From Diphasiastrum complanatum (taxonomy: Eukaryota > Streptophyta > Lycopodiopsida > Lycopodiales > Lycopodiaceae): DNA of 64,000 bases. Positions 32,575 to 43,508 of this stretch are shown here, piece after piece. The notes under the pieces are model-generated. The model saw only the letters and a program-made list of their open reading frames with translations. It was not told the origin of the DNA and did not search any database. The DNA is taken from contig CM055109.1 of NCBI GenBank assembly GCA_029204225.1, positions 41,016,249 to 41,080,248 on the forward strand. Direction: 5' to 3'. How positions within the stretch are numbered: the first letter of the stretch is position 1; each line of letters opens with the position of its first letter. Both the position numbers and the translations under genes were made by a program.

Positions 32575-34333
32575 TTTTTTTTGAGAGGGACTTTTGTTGT
32601 GCCTCTTCTCATCGAATGTTTTGAATATGTCATTTGCTTTTCTAGCATCTTAAGGCTTCTGAAGCTTATTTTGAATTCCAATCCAAAACAATCTCCTTCT
32701 GAATAGCGTTCGCCCTTCTTGGGTCTGCCTCACGAAATTACTCATCAAAGAGCGGGTTTCAACTTTGCTGAATGAAACCTCAGATTGCTTGTTGTTCCCA
32801 TAGCCCAGGTTTTGTTTGAAGTGAGCTGCACCTCCACCCTTTTGCAACAGCTCAGCGTAATATACTGTTGCTTTTTTTCTTGCATCCACCAATTAGCTTT
32901 ACTTTCTTGTCAAGCAAGTTAAGTTTGCATGCACAATAGGTCAAAACCTTTGTCTATTTCTATTAAATCTTCAGAAATTATAATCTACACACTTTTTTAT
33001 TTGATATGGTGAGCAACCAGACATGTAATTGATTATCAGACATACTTTCTAAACTTCAAAGCTAGTTAACGACATATCAAGTAAACACAACATAAATGAT
33101 ATACTCTTCGGATAAGACATATGATTGCTTTGCTACTTCTGTAAAAAGAACATTAAAACAAAATTCATAGCTACACGATAGCAGGAGGGAAGAACATGAA
33201 AAAAATACCAACAAGCAGACAACAACGTGCAGTCCATTGATACCAGCTAGGTTCTTTGATTTGTAAGGTCGTGAAAGATTGGAGAAGGGTTGTTTCAAGC
33301 GCATCTATGATCTCGTACATGTGGTTGTTTCTTTGCATCAACCTGGAGGCCATGGATTGAAGAATTGAGTGCGCCCGAAGCTCTCTGTTTGAACAATCTT
33401 CAAAATTTGATCGAGCTAAAAGGAAAAGGAGTTGAATATTTTAGCATTAGAAATAGTGATATAGTGACCAGCGATGAGAAGTTACTTTTGAGAGGAATGC
33501 AGCCATCCGCTAAGAAGAATTGTTCAACGAGTGTCTCAGTGGCTTCGTTCCTCTTTACAGTGGCATCTCGATGTGAGAAGTCACTATTAAGAGGAATGAA
33601 GCCACTGAGATATTCAGTATCAACGCGAATGTCAAGATTGATAGGTTCCGGTTCAGCCTATCTGCATAAAAAAACTTTCTGTCTAAGCTAATGGTGAAGC
33701 TGCGTACTTTGAAGAATCATTCAAAGAGTTTCTTAGTGGCTTCATCCCTCTATTTTATGTGCTCCACCAATGTCAGAAGCTACTGCTGAGCTGCAACCTT
33801 GTCCTCTCTATTTATATTTATGACAGTTGTGGGTTCTTCTTTACAGGCAGGGATACATAGGAAGCACACTGGAGGTTGACATGCTTGTGTTCTATTTTAT
33901 GTTTTAAATTTTGTTTTTGGCAATTTCTAATGTAAGTTCTTTGTATTTGACATTTTTTAAGGTGATGCCATGTACTTTTTCCTTGCTTGGATAATAGACT
34001 TTGCTGATTTCAATCTCAAGCTATAGAAAAGGCTGAACAAATAGCTTATGGAGGGAGGGCTTGATGCTTATTTGGAGCATTGCGATGCTGTTTGCTTCAA
34101 CAAAAACAGTTTTTTGACAGTGTTGGCAGTTCTTCCAAATGTTCACAGCAGAAATCGCCGGAGCAGCATTTGCTATATTTTACAATGTATGCTTTTGGCC
34201 AATTTTGCACATTTGATCCTCCTATGAATCCTAATCTCTATTGTAAGACATTCTTGGATATGTTATCAATTACCTGATTCTTTTTTCCTTACAAGAGATT
34301 TGGTTCCTTGTTCACGACTTGTCCTACCCAGCC
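32575..34333. other. No firm gene; one long hairpin
   Basis: A near-perfect inverted repeat lies at 33535-33555 / 33589-33609. A minus-strand stretch at 33171-33360 reads LMQRNNHMYEIIDALETTLL, then a hydrophobic LLVGIFFMFFPPAIV, and could be an old exon, but I do not recognise it. A second low-information minus frame lies at 32650-32892. Confidence 0.35.
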
Positions 34334-34611
34334 ATCAAAGAAAGGGACACTCAGTGCAAAGGGAAGAGAGTGATGCAGGATAAGAAAGTCCTGGGAGTGC
34401 ATGTTGACAAGGGAATGGCTCATGGACAGAAAATAATATTCCAGAGGAGATCCAGATGAAGTTGTAAGTAGTTTGAAAAGTACATGTTCAAATGGGTAAT
34501 CTTGTTGCGTTGTTGCACTATCTCAGAATTGTGTACATTTTGACATTCTCACTACTGTGTTATTTGCAGGTGGATACTGTTAGCAGAGATATTGTTGGCC
34601 TTGACTGTTAG
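34334..34611 (+). pseudogene. Plant-type DnaJ (HSP40) fragment with intron
   Basis: Exon 34334-34463 reads IKERDTQCKGKRVMQDKKVL, then GVHVDKGMAHGQKIIFQ, and, after a one-base insertion near 34446, GDPDEV. This corresponds to the end of the zinc-finger domain and start of the C-terminal substrate-binding domain of type I DnaJ (family form CKGEKVVQEKKVLEVHVEKG). Intron 34464-34569 has GTAAGT and TTTGCAG. The next exon starts VDTVSRDIV (family: PDTVTGDIV) and stops at TAG 34609. DnaJ co-chaperones stimulate Hsp70. Only a small central piece remains; the retained intron means a DNA-level duplication or capture, not a retrocopy. Confidence 0.8.
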
Positions 34612-36660
34612 GCAAGGATACATAGTAGGAATTTGACCTGCTTGTGTTCTGTTATTTTTTTTGACGCTTTGTACAAATGCCCCATGTGCATTAACAAGAC
34701 TTCTGAATTCTCATGCCTTATTCTTTAGCTATTTTGTAAACATTTTGTTTTGAGAAGACTTTGTTGTGTGTCTATGGGAAGGCTTATCATGTCTCCTCCA
34801 GCTATACCTTTTTGATTATCCTCTCCTACATTCTCGTGCATTGAACATTATCTATCTCTTTCCTGCATTCAACAGATTTAGCAGCCCACATTTGACAGAT
34901 TTGGCACCTACATGTTTGTCATCTGCCATGTGCATGCTTGCTGCATAGGCACACAGTATACATTTTTATAGCAATGTTTTGATTCATATTACAAATGGCC
35001 TGTATGTCATTCCCAATTGGAATTTGATCAGACTAGTTCAGATCATTTATCTCAATTTTCTTTTATTTACGTAGCTGGCAAGGATTTTGTGTTATTTTTA
35101 TGCACCTGAAGTTGATTGGATTTGGTTAGATTGACCATTAGTATTTCGGCTATAAGACATTATTGTCTCTAATTTGCTGAAGCATCAAAGATACGAGAAG
35201 CTCTATGCATGGGAAGAGATTGCTCACTAGCTGACTACTTAGCTTTTATAGATCTCTATGATTTTTTGGGCAATCCACAGCTCTGCTGAAAGTCGGATCA
35301 TTGAGCAATTTTACGCTTTTTTATCTTCTTGAAAAAGGATATCAATAAGACTTTCAAAAGATACACTTTCTATTGTCCTTAGGTACGTTTAGAGCACATT
35401 AATATGCTTCAGCTTGGTCTAACCTTCCCTTCATTGCTAATAGCGAGACTTTGTTTATGTACAACTAATAGCTACCTTGTGACCTTTTCAGGTAGCTCAT
35501 TTCCAGGTATAGCAGCTAATATAATTTACTGCCTTTTGCTATATTGTCCATACAAGTTTATGGTCTTCAAGTATTGAGGGAATTCAAAGCTTTAGTATCC
35601 TTTGAAAGAGATTATATTCTTTCATATGTGCTAGAAAGAACTTTCTTTTTCGAACGTGTTGGATTTGCAACTTCATTTTTGTGTTTGACAGGAGTCATCA
35701 ATCAAATTCACACTTTTGTGGCATCAATAAATTCACTCTCTTGTGACCAAGGAAAACGTACGCTATCATAAATTTCTTTAACCGATTTGTGTATGGAGGA
35801 TTTGAGTGCCATTTGTTACCAATGGTATTGTTCTATATTCTAGAAAGTTATGGAGTAATTATCTATCATGAGATCCTTGTGAGGCATTCTTACTGGTTAA
35901 GACCTTTCAGTAATCTGGACAAGCCATTGTTTTCTTAAAAGTTTAGTAAGCGTGACTGAGTGCGACATTAGTTTTTGTTTTGAATTTGGTATTTGACATA
36001 GTTACACTCACCTACTTGGATGATGCAGGATCATGATTTGTAAGAGAAGTTCCTCATGTTCTATTTGATATCTTTTCATGACATTAGTAAGATGATGATG
36101 TGAATATTTAATCCTACATAGTTGTGCATACTTGATTGTGACATGAAATAGTGAAGACTCCTTGTGATTTAGACACCAAAATGTTGCTTCTCTCTCACTA
36201 TAGGATCCTTAAAAGATGTACTACCAACTCCTATGCAAGATCTTGCAACAAAATGTGAGATGGATCTCACTAGCTTTTCCAATCTCTCTCAAACTAGATC
36301 AACCTCTCATCAATTGATGGAGTATAGGCAAAGTTTGGGTCAAACTATCTTTGGCACGTGTGAAACACTCCAAGAATTCACAAATCACTCTAATACAATG
36401 GAATTGTAAGAAACAATGTGGCTATGATCTCAAAAAGTTGACTAGATCTCAAATAGATGAGATTGGCAAGCCTCTTCTTGAATTTTTGGATCAAACAAGA
36501 ATTATAATGAACAAGCCCAATGTGTCCACACAGGTCTAGGTGCCCTACCTAATCCTCTTCAAAAGCTTATAACTTTTGATTGCCAAATGGATTGAAACAA
36601 ATTGCTACAAAAACTAGACAATTCTAGCTTTCAACCAAGCTATCAAACATGAAATTTGGA
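34612..36660. other. No recognisable gene
   Basis: Text around 33855-33905 (GGATACATAGGA, GCTTGTGTTCTATTT) recurs at about 34612-34660, an old duplication flanking the DnaJ piece. A short open run near 35178-35289 (SLADYLAFIDLYDFLGN) is not recognised. Confidence 0.35.
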
Positions 36661-36895
36661 TCTAACTTGGAAGAGATCTATCCAAATGAACTTGGTTGTC
36701 CTTCACACATGTTTGAGCATTGATTTCCGTACAGTACCAGATCTGGTCCAATCCTTATGATAATGAACCCTCTTGACCTAACTTGGAAGAGACCTACTCA
36801 AATGAACTTGGCTGTCCTTCACACGCGTTTGAGCACTTATTTTCGTACAGTACTAGATCTGGTCCAATTCGTATGATAATCAACCCTCTTGATCT
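36661..36895. repeat. Tandem duplication, 116-bp period
   Basis: TAACTTGGAAGAGA, GAACTTGG.TGTCCTTCACAC, CGTACAGTAC and AGATCTGGTCCAAT occur in both units, with TAACTTGG at 36663 and 36779. Each unit carries a half-palindrome CACACATG or CACACGCG and the GTACAGTAC word seen in the copia LTRs. Confidence 0.75.
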
Positions 36896-37001
36896 AAAAA
36901 TCCCTAAGATAGCATGAGAGATGCAATCAATACACTCTAGATCTAGATTTTCATGAAAATTTGTAAACTTTGGATGATAGATGCATCAAACACTTAGGTA
37001 G

Positions 37002-37013
37002 GCTCTGATACCA
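37002..37013 (-). other. Primer-binding site (copia type)
   Basis: GCTCTGATACCA is the complement of TGGTATCAGAGC, the site pairing with the 3' end of initiator tRNA-Met. It is followed by TGTGAGAACTCACAC at 37014, an LTR-like end. It indicates a minus-strand element, but the sequence from 37144 is a plus-strand gag, so this is a rearranged junction. Confidence 0.7.
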
Positions 37014-37143
37014 TGTGAGAACTCACACATGTGGGAATTATGTAATGTGTGAAAATGATCTCCTAAGTATTGCTTTTGCACTATAGATCAACAACACTTG
37101 TACTTGCTTTTGTGACTATTACAAGTCAATTTCTCAAGTGATT

Positions 37144-37741
37144 ATGGCTTCCATGGGGTCTTTTCTCTTGGATCAAGGAGAGAGATTGAACACCTCCATC
37201 TATTCTATTTGGAAGGTGAGGATTGAATCAATTTTGATTCTCCAAGATGTGATGGATATTGTACTTGGAATTTAGGAGGAGCCTCAAGTAATCCAAGAAG
37301 TACAAAGGTACAAGAAAAGGGCAAGAATGGCCCTTCACTACATCAAGATGAATTTCTCAAATGAAGTTTTGAGAGAGATTAGTACTTGCACCTCGGCCAA
37401 GGAGGCTTAGGACACTCTCAAAGCCGTCTATGAAGCCAATAATACTTCTAGACTACTCACTCTTAGGAACCGAAATTTTCAAACCTATCAAAAGAGTGAT
37501 GAGAGTGCTTCAAATCATAGAGAGCTTGCATACATAGGTGATCATCTCAATCAAAGTGAACTAGTCCAAGTAATCCTTAATGGATTGAAAAATGAGTTTG
37601 AAAACATTGTACAATCCTATGCAATCAAGGAGGACCTTCCAAGTTTGGAGGCACTTCAAGGAGTCCTCATTTATGAAGAATGTACGCAAGAGAACAAGCT
37701 CGTGAGATTCAACAAGCTTTCATTGAATGATGGTGGATTCC
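37144..37741 (+). pseudogene. gag: Ty1/copia gag fragment, plus strand
   Basis: Reads MASMGSFLLDQGERLNTSIY, SIWKVRIESILILQDVMDIV, KKRARMALHYIKMNFSNEVL and LVQVILNGLKNEFENIVQSY. It contains a TAG after GI (37273-37275) and another at about 37408. It is homologous in plan to the minus-strand gag at 38078-39208 but is a different subfamily. It ends within a few bases of 37741, where the text becomes minus-strand sequence of that other element. No zinc knuckle is present. Confidence 0.75.
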
Positions 37742-38077
37742 ATGCTTGCACTTGCCATGAAGAACCATTGAAACACCATCATTATCCTCAAGACTAGCCA
37801 AATTAGCACAAAGATGAACACCTCCAAGGAGCATATTAGATCTTCACTTAGATCTAGCATAAGGAAGCTTGTTAGACTTTGCATAAGATCCACCAATCTT
37901 ATTGATGTTAAAAGGAAACTTTGGAAAGTTGAGAGCAATCTCCTTTTCCATTCCATCTTTTTTGTTAGCCATAACAAAAGCATCAAGCTTGAAAAGTCTA
38001 CCTTGTCTATTGCCCCTAGCAACCAAGATTTCTTCTTTTGTAATGAAACAAACATCACCACCAAGCTTTACCATGTA
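37742..38077 (-). pseudogene. Tail region after protease, element 1 (pre-integrase-like start, then unknown)
   Basis: Continues the frame of the gag-protease ORF after one TGA (38078-38080, where element 2 has GGA). It reads MVKLGGDVCFITKEEILVAR, RLFKLDAFVMANKKDGMEKE, FPKFPFNINKIGGSYAK. The first part resembles the segment between copia protease and integrase; the rest is not integrase. The same tail is open in element 2 (56586-55928). The region is cut at 37741/37742 by the join to the plus-strand gag. Confidence 0.65.
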
Positions 38078-39208
38078 TCATTTCTTTATCATTTGACCAA
38101 CACTTAGCAAATTTTTTGACAGTGAAGGAATGTAAAGAACACCATCAAGTCTTATTTTCCTATCATTAGAAAGACAAATAGGAATTGAACCAATACCTTC
38201 AATCACACACTCACCACCATTGGCCATGTGAATTGCTTTCTTGGCTCCATCATAAGTGACCAAAGAAGTAAAGAACTCCTTGTGATTAGTCATGTGTGAA
38301 CTAGCTCCACTATCAATCCACCATGAATCTTTGTCACCTTCACTTGATATTGGACTTGAAGAACACATCGAAAGAGAATCACCACCACCTAGATCCTTGA
38401 TTTGCTTGCTGCCTTCATCTCTTTGCTTCTTCAAACATTTATTTGCAAAATGCCCTTTGATTCCACAATAAAAGCATTGCAACTTTGACTTATCTTTTTT
38501 TTTGACAAAAGAGGAAATCTCACCTTGATCTTGCCCTTTAGACCACTTGCCTTTGCCTTTGCCCTTGAACTTGCCTTTGATGAACATAGCAACCTCTTTA
38601 TAATGAGATGTCGATGTAGATTCACCTCCTCTTGATTGAAGCCTATACTCCTCATTCACCAAGATCTCTTGCAAATCTACAATACTTGGCAAAGTCTTTT
38701 GAATAACAAAACTTTGAAAAAGATTAGCATGATCATCCAACAAGCCATTAAGTATAACTTGAACAAGTTCTACCTCCTTAATGCTTTCATCAATACATGC
38801 TAACTCATCATTGAATGCTTTAACCCTCAAAACAAAAGCATGAGTACTCTCTTCCTTCTTTTGCATACTTTGAAAGATTTTCCTCCTAAGAGTAAGGACT
38901 CTTGATGTAGACTTTGATTCATAAAGCTTCTTCAAAGCTTCCCAAGCCTCCAAAGATGATGTGCACTTACCAATCTCCTTGAAAAGTTCATTGGTAACAT
39001 TCATCTTAATCATGTGTAGAGCTTTCTTTGCTCTCTTATCATAACTCACTTGATCTTGAGGTGCTTGAGGCCTCTCCTCTACACCTGCAACAATCTCCAT
39101 CAACTCATTCATCTCCAATAAGGACTCCATCCTCACCTTCAAAGTAGAATAGTTGATTGAGGTAAGCCTATCATTGCTCTCCAACATAAAGCCTCCACTT
39201 GTAGCCAT
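38078..39208 (-). CDS. gag: Ty1/copia gag-protease, element 1, open frame of 376 aa
   Basis: One uninterrupted frame. The N-terminus MATSGGFMLESNDRLTSINY is followed by the copia gag core (KRAKKALHMIKMNVTNELFK, LEAWEALKKLYESKSTSRVL, VLRVKAFNDELACIDESIKE, QVILNGLLDDHANLFQSFV). A CCHC knuckle CFYCGIKGHFANKC lies at about residue 245, and the protease active site WWIDSGASSHMTNHKEFF at about residue 295. LYIPSLSKNLLSVGQ follows. A TGA after MIKK ends it; one base differs from element 2. Gag forms the particle and the aspartic protease processes it. It is the best preserved ORF in the window. It lies downstream of LTR 39812-40462 with a primer-binding site at 39800. Confidence 0.88.
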   Translation of the reverse strand: MATSGGFMLESNDRLTSINYSTLKVRMESLLEMNELMEIVAGVEERPQAPQDQVSYDKRAKKALHMIKMNVTNELFKEIGKCTSSLEAWEALKKLYESKSTSRVLTLRRKIFQSMQKKEESTHAFVLRVKAFNDELACIDESIKEVELVQVILNGLLDDHANLFQSFVIQKTLPSIVDLQEILVNEEYRLQSRGGESTSTSHYKEVAMFIKGKFKGKGKGKWSKGQDQGEISSFVKKKDKSKLQCFYCGIKGHFANKCLKKQRDEGSKQIKDLGGGDSLSMCSSSPISSEGDKDSWWIDSGASSHMTNHKEFFTSLVTYDGAKKAIHMANGGECVIEGIGSIPICLSNDRKIRLDGVLYIPSLSKNLLSVGQMIKK

Positions 39209-39799
39209 GTTGAAGTGACCTGATCTTCTTCTTTAAACCTGTTCCAATGCATAAAGCACTCTATTGAATGTCAACAAATGAACTCAAGAAGAAATTGCAA
39301 AGATATGGAACCTCTCAAATCTCTTCTAGCACTTCTAACTAGAAAATCACCACATAGAATAGTGAAATCTTGATCAGCGTATGATCTATCACTCAATATA
39401 ATGATTCTTGCCACTTCCTAAGATTGAAACACACTCAAATGAAGTTCAGCAACCTCACAAACTAGAGATCCAATCAAAATTAGGATTTGACAAAATCACA
39501 AAAAAATTGAATATCTCAAATTCTACATGCAATTTCTACAAACTTGATATATCTTCTTGTAGCCTCCAATGAGACCTTACTAATGCAACAAAAATTATCT
39601 AATTCCAGTATACCAAGTGTGAAATCAAAATTGATCAAATACATAAACCTATATTGAGTTTTGACCTACAAAAGATCAATTCTACACATGCAAAAATGCT
39701 GATTTTTGAGTAGAAATCAATCTAGCATGCTCTAGCATTGGTAACTCCTCCAAATCCTTCGTAAAGATGGCTGATTCTTTCATAACCTGAAACACAATA
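39209..39799 (-). other. 5' leader of copia element 1
   Basis: Untranslated stretch between the primer-binding site and the gag start. Its first 130 bp (39680-39799) are closely matched at 57015-57136 in element 2, showing common descent. It contains the GATCTTCTTC-rich segment directly upstream of the ATG. Confidence 0.7.
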
Positions 39800-39811
39800 G
39801 CTCTGATACCA
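39800..39811 (-). other. Primer-binding site, element 1
   Basis: GCTCTGATACCA, exact complement of TGGTATCAGAGC. It abuts the end of the LTR at 39812. Confidence 0.85.
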
Positions 39812-40462
39812 TGTGAAGGATTTCAGACCATTCAAGATCCAATCCATATCCCTGGTCTTTGGTTACAATAAGAAGCAAACCAACAATCTTGCCAATGTAA
39901 AAAAATCAGCATCTATATACAAATGAGATGCAAACTCTAAGAAATACTAATCAAACATAAACCAAAACATAAAATATAGTTGCTGTTCGTACCATTACAG
40001 TACCCTACTATATTTCACATGTGTGAAACCAAAATAACAATAAATGATCATTTTACACAAGAATTGCAAGATAACATCATGAGAGTGCACCAATGAGTAG
40101 TAGAACCCAAAGAGAACCATATATAATGATGAAATGAGAGAGAGAAGAGAGAAGATATGTCTCTCCATGAGTTACATCCTTTTATAACAGGTCCAAACCC
40201 TATTAGGCCACTTAGCTTTCCCTCCAAAATATAAATCCTTCTATTTTTGGGACTAGATTCAATGTACCCAAAGTTCAGTTTTGAATCTCTCTCAAAGTCG
40301 ACTACCAACTTTCCCATATTTTCAGAAAGTGGTTATTGAATGTATTTTAAACTAATATAACTTCAAAAAGTTTATCTCTAAGTCTAAAATGAGTTTTGTC
40401 CTCATATTGACAATTTACCAAAATATGGCTAAACTAGACTAAACTTGTTGAAATCTCTCACA
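39812..40462 (-). repeat. Copia LTR A, shared by two internal regions
   Basis: In minus orientation it starts TGTGAGAGATTTCAAC (from 40462) and ends CCTTCACA (39812); 651 bp. A TATA box TTATAAAAGG lies at 40178-40187. Downstream of it is a short CT/GA tract (40136-40154). A TTTCACATGTGTGAAA near-palindrome lies at 40013-40028. It serves as 5' LTR for the gag-protease unit below 39800, and as 3' LTR for the pol unit above 40463. Confidence 0.85.
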
Positions 40463-41289
40463 CTCCTCACTAGGATCTTGCATGAATTGACTCAATCTTC
40501 CAATACAATAGCTTAGATCTGGTCTAGTAATGGTTAGATAGATGATATAACCAACTAGCTTTCTACAGAGAGTAATGTCTTCGAAGGATCTTTTACTACC
40601 TTTTATAGTTAGTTTCACATGAGACTCCGTATCACAAACATTTGCATCTACCATATGAAATATTTCTAAAATAGAATTAGCATACTTCTCTTGACAAATG
40701 AAAGTAGATTGAGAAGATCTAATCACTTCTATTCCTAAAATGTAATGCAAGTTACCAAGAGTATGCACCTCAAATTCTTTCTTAAGAGCAATCTTCATAT
40801 CCTCCACACCTTGATTGTTTCCACCACTCAAGATCATATCATCCACATAGATTAGCAAGATGGTAACATCATTTCCAGCAAACCTATAATAAAGTGAATG
40901 ATCATACTCACTCATAACAAAGCCTTGAGAGAGTAAAAAAGTGTTAAACTTAGCATACCAACTCCTTGGTGCTTGCTTAAGGCCATACCAACTCTTTTGT
41001 AGTAGACACACTTTGTAGAAAAAATGTAGCTCTCGGGTTGCTCCATGTACACTTCCTCCTCAAGATCACCATTGAAAAAAGCATTTGTAATGTCCAATTG
41101 CCATACATCCCATCCATAAAGAGTAGCAAGTGAGATGCTGACTTGAATGCTTACCATTTTTGCCATGGGTACAAAGGTCTCATCATAGTCAATCCCTTGT
41201 TCTTGAGCATATCCTTTTGCCACTAACCTTGCCTTGTACTTGTTGATAGATCCATCTTGGTCTGTCTTCACCTTGAAGATCACTTGCAT
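40463..41289 (-). pseudogene. pol: Ty1/copia reverse transcriptase, pol-only unit
   Basis: Minus-strand frames read [60 protein letters not shown], then after a frame change SWYGLKQAPRSWY, LLIYVDDMILSGG (YVDD at 40838-40849), LHYILGIEV and YLTITRPDLSYCIGRLSQF. It ends MQDPSEE immediately at the LTR: the RNase H domain and pol C-terminus are deleted. A weak polypurine-like GTGAGGAG remains at the LTR border. Confidence 0.85.
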
Positions 41290-41560
41290 CCAATAGCTTT
41301 CTTGTCCTTAGGTAACTCCACCAATATCCATGTTCCATTCTTCATAAGAGCTTGCTTCTCAAGATCCATTGCATCCACTCCTCTTATTTCCTTGCTTCAT
41401 CTACACTTGTAGGTTCATCAAAAGAGGTTAGGAAAGCAACGTAATTTCCAAAAACTACTTGCTTATCTTTGCCTTGAAGGCGTTTGTCTTTCCCTTGATG
41501 TTCTCCTTGGCTTTTGACTTGATGAAGGTCCATCATCATCACCATCTAAAGTAGTATCCT

Positions 41561-42422
41561 TTAAATCAACATCAAGAATGTTAGATCCATCCACATCACC
41601 ATTAATAATTCTTGAAGACACTTTTGGAATGTTCCCTCATAAAAAATGACATCTCTACCAACAATCACTTTGTTAGTAGAAGGAATGTAAACCTTGTAGG
41701 CTTTACTCACCTCACTATATCCAACAAAAATATCTTTTCTTAAAGATGAATCCTCCTTGGTCCTATCATTAAGAGTAATGTTGGCATAGCATGTGCATCC
41801 AGAATTTCTTAGAAAGGTGAAACTCGGCCTCCTCTTGAATAGCATCTCAAAAGGTGTCCTTCCATCCAAAATAGCACAAGAAATTGACACACAAAAAAGC
41901 TTGATCTCAAAATGGTTTATCAAGATTAGCACTTAACCTCATGGCTTTAGCACTTTCACATAAAGTCCTATTCTTCCTTTCAGCCACTCCATTTTGTTGT
42001 GGGGTCACCTTGGTGTTGTATACTCCCTCTTGATCCCATGCTCATCACAAAAGGCCTTGAACTTGGTAGATATGTACTCACCACCATTGTCACTCCTTAA
42101 GCACTTGATCCTTGTAGAAATTGGTTCTCCCTTGCATTCTTGAACTTAACAAAGACATCATACACTTCATCTTTGCTCTTTAGTAGATAGATCCAACAAA
42201 ATCTACTAAAATCATCAATGAAAGTTACATACATCTTAGTTCCACTATTTCTAATTGTAGTAATTCCATGAATATTCGAATGTACAACTTGAAAAGACTT
42301 TGTAGATCTAGCAAAGTTAGTCTATGTGACTTTGACAAAGCACAAGACTCACAAACATGATTGATATTTTTTAAGGAACTTGGAAGACCTATACCAACTT
42401 GCTTTCTAGCCATTACCTCCAA
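41561..42422 (-). pseudogene. pol: Ty1/copia integrase, pol-only unit, multiply broken
   Basis: Readable motifs on the minus strand: CESCALSKSHR (zinc part), IDDFSRFCW region near 42210, SDNGGE at 42077-42094, a TPQQNG..ER block near 41975-42000, then DGRTPFEMLFKRRPSF and FVGYSEVSKAYKVYIPSTNK (41561-41932). The motifs fall in different frames, so several indels are present. Metal-binding Asp, Asp and Glu are still encoded. Confidence 0.8.
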
Positions 42423-42719
42423 TTATTTGAAGTTGAGGTGTCCCATCCTTTTATGCCAAACCTCTTGAATAGGTATTTGCTCTTTTGCAATACATCCAAC
42501 TTGGTTAGCAATAACACAAGCATCTAGTTTGAACAACTTCCCTTGTCTTTTACCTTTTGCAATCAAGATATCCTTTCTTTTGATCATACAAGCATCTCCA
42601 TCAAACTCAACTTTGAGGCCTTTACTTAGCAATTGACTCACACTAAGCAAATTCTTGGTAATAGATGGAATTAACAAAAGGCGTGAACGGCGACCTTCAT
42701 GCATTAGGGTGACCTTCAT
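42423..42719 (-). pseudogene. pol: Protease C-terminal end and pre-integrase domain, pol-only unit
   Basis: The frame reads LIPSITKNLLSVSQLLSKGL, FDGDACMIKRKDILIAKGKR, GKLFKLDACVIANQ and VWHKRMGHLNFK. It starts about 90 bp from the primer-binding site, so gag, the zinc knuckle and the protease active site have been deleted from this unit. The remaining text is homologous to the tail of element 1, but it continues into a normal pre-integrase domain. Confidence 0.8.
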
Positions 42720-42796
42720 GCATCAGGCAGAGCATTAGAGAGTGTTTATAGAATCATTGATAGATGTGATTGCTTTCTTCATAAGCTGAAACACAA

Positions 42797-42808
42797 GCTC
42801 TGATACCA
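42797..42808 (-). other. Primer-binding site, pol-only unit
   Basis: GCTCTGATACCA, complement of TGGTATCAGAGC, directly beside LTR B. Confidence 0.85.
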
Positions 42809-43116
42809 TGTGAAGGATTTGAGATCCATTGAGATCCAAATCTACAATTGATCTTTGGTTACAAAAACAAACAACTCACCAATCTTGCCAATGTAGAAAA
42901 ATCAGCATCTATAATAAGGTTGAGATGCAAACTCTAATAGATCTTGATAAAACATGAACTAGAACACAAAGTACTGTTGATGTCTGTACAATTACACACG
43001 TGTGGATCTGAAAATAGCAATTAATGATCATCTACACATAGAATTGCAAGATATCACAAGTATAGTGCACCAATGGATAGTAGAACCCAAGAGAACCATG
43101 TATAAGTATGAATGAG

Positions 43117-43206
<90 letters not shown>

Positions 43207-43508
43207 CCTCTCTTCCCACGAGTTACATCCTTTTATAATAGGTCCAAAATTTAAATTACAACTTGGTTTCCCTCCAATATGAAAAACCCTACTATTTTGA
43301 GGACTAGATTCAATGTACCCTGCGTTCAAATTTGAATCTATTCAAACTCGACTTCTACATTTTCCACACTTTCAAAAAGTGTTTATTCAAATGCTTTTTA
43401 GACTAATATAACTTTGAAAAGTCAAACTCTAAGTATAATATGAAATTGGCCTCAATTTTCAAATATAAAAATGTAGCAAATATGACTAAACTAGTTGAAT
43501 TTCTCACA
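42809..43508 (-). repeat. Copia LTR B (5' LTR of the pol-only unit)
   Basis: About 700 bp with ends TGTGA..TTCACA in minus orientation. It is the most diverged of the four LTRs. TATA box TTATAAAAGG at 43229-43238; perfect palindrome CACACGTGTG at 42995-43004; an expanded GA tract at 43121-43203. Its divergence from LTR A shows the pol-only unit is not a simple recent insertion with twin LTRs. Confidence 0.85.
43121..43203. repeat. (GA)n microsatellite in LTR B
   Basis: Uninterrupted GA for about 83 bp, 26 bp downstream (minus strand) of the TATA box. LTRs A and D have only a short imperfect purine tract here. Confidence 0.95.

Noticed and set aside
33365-33691. 108-aa plus-strand ORF
   Set aside because: It spans the inverted repeat at 33535-33609 and has no recognisable motif; the open frame is probably accidental.
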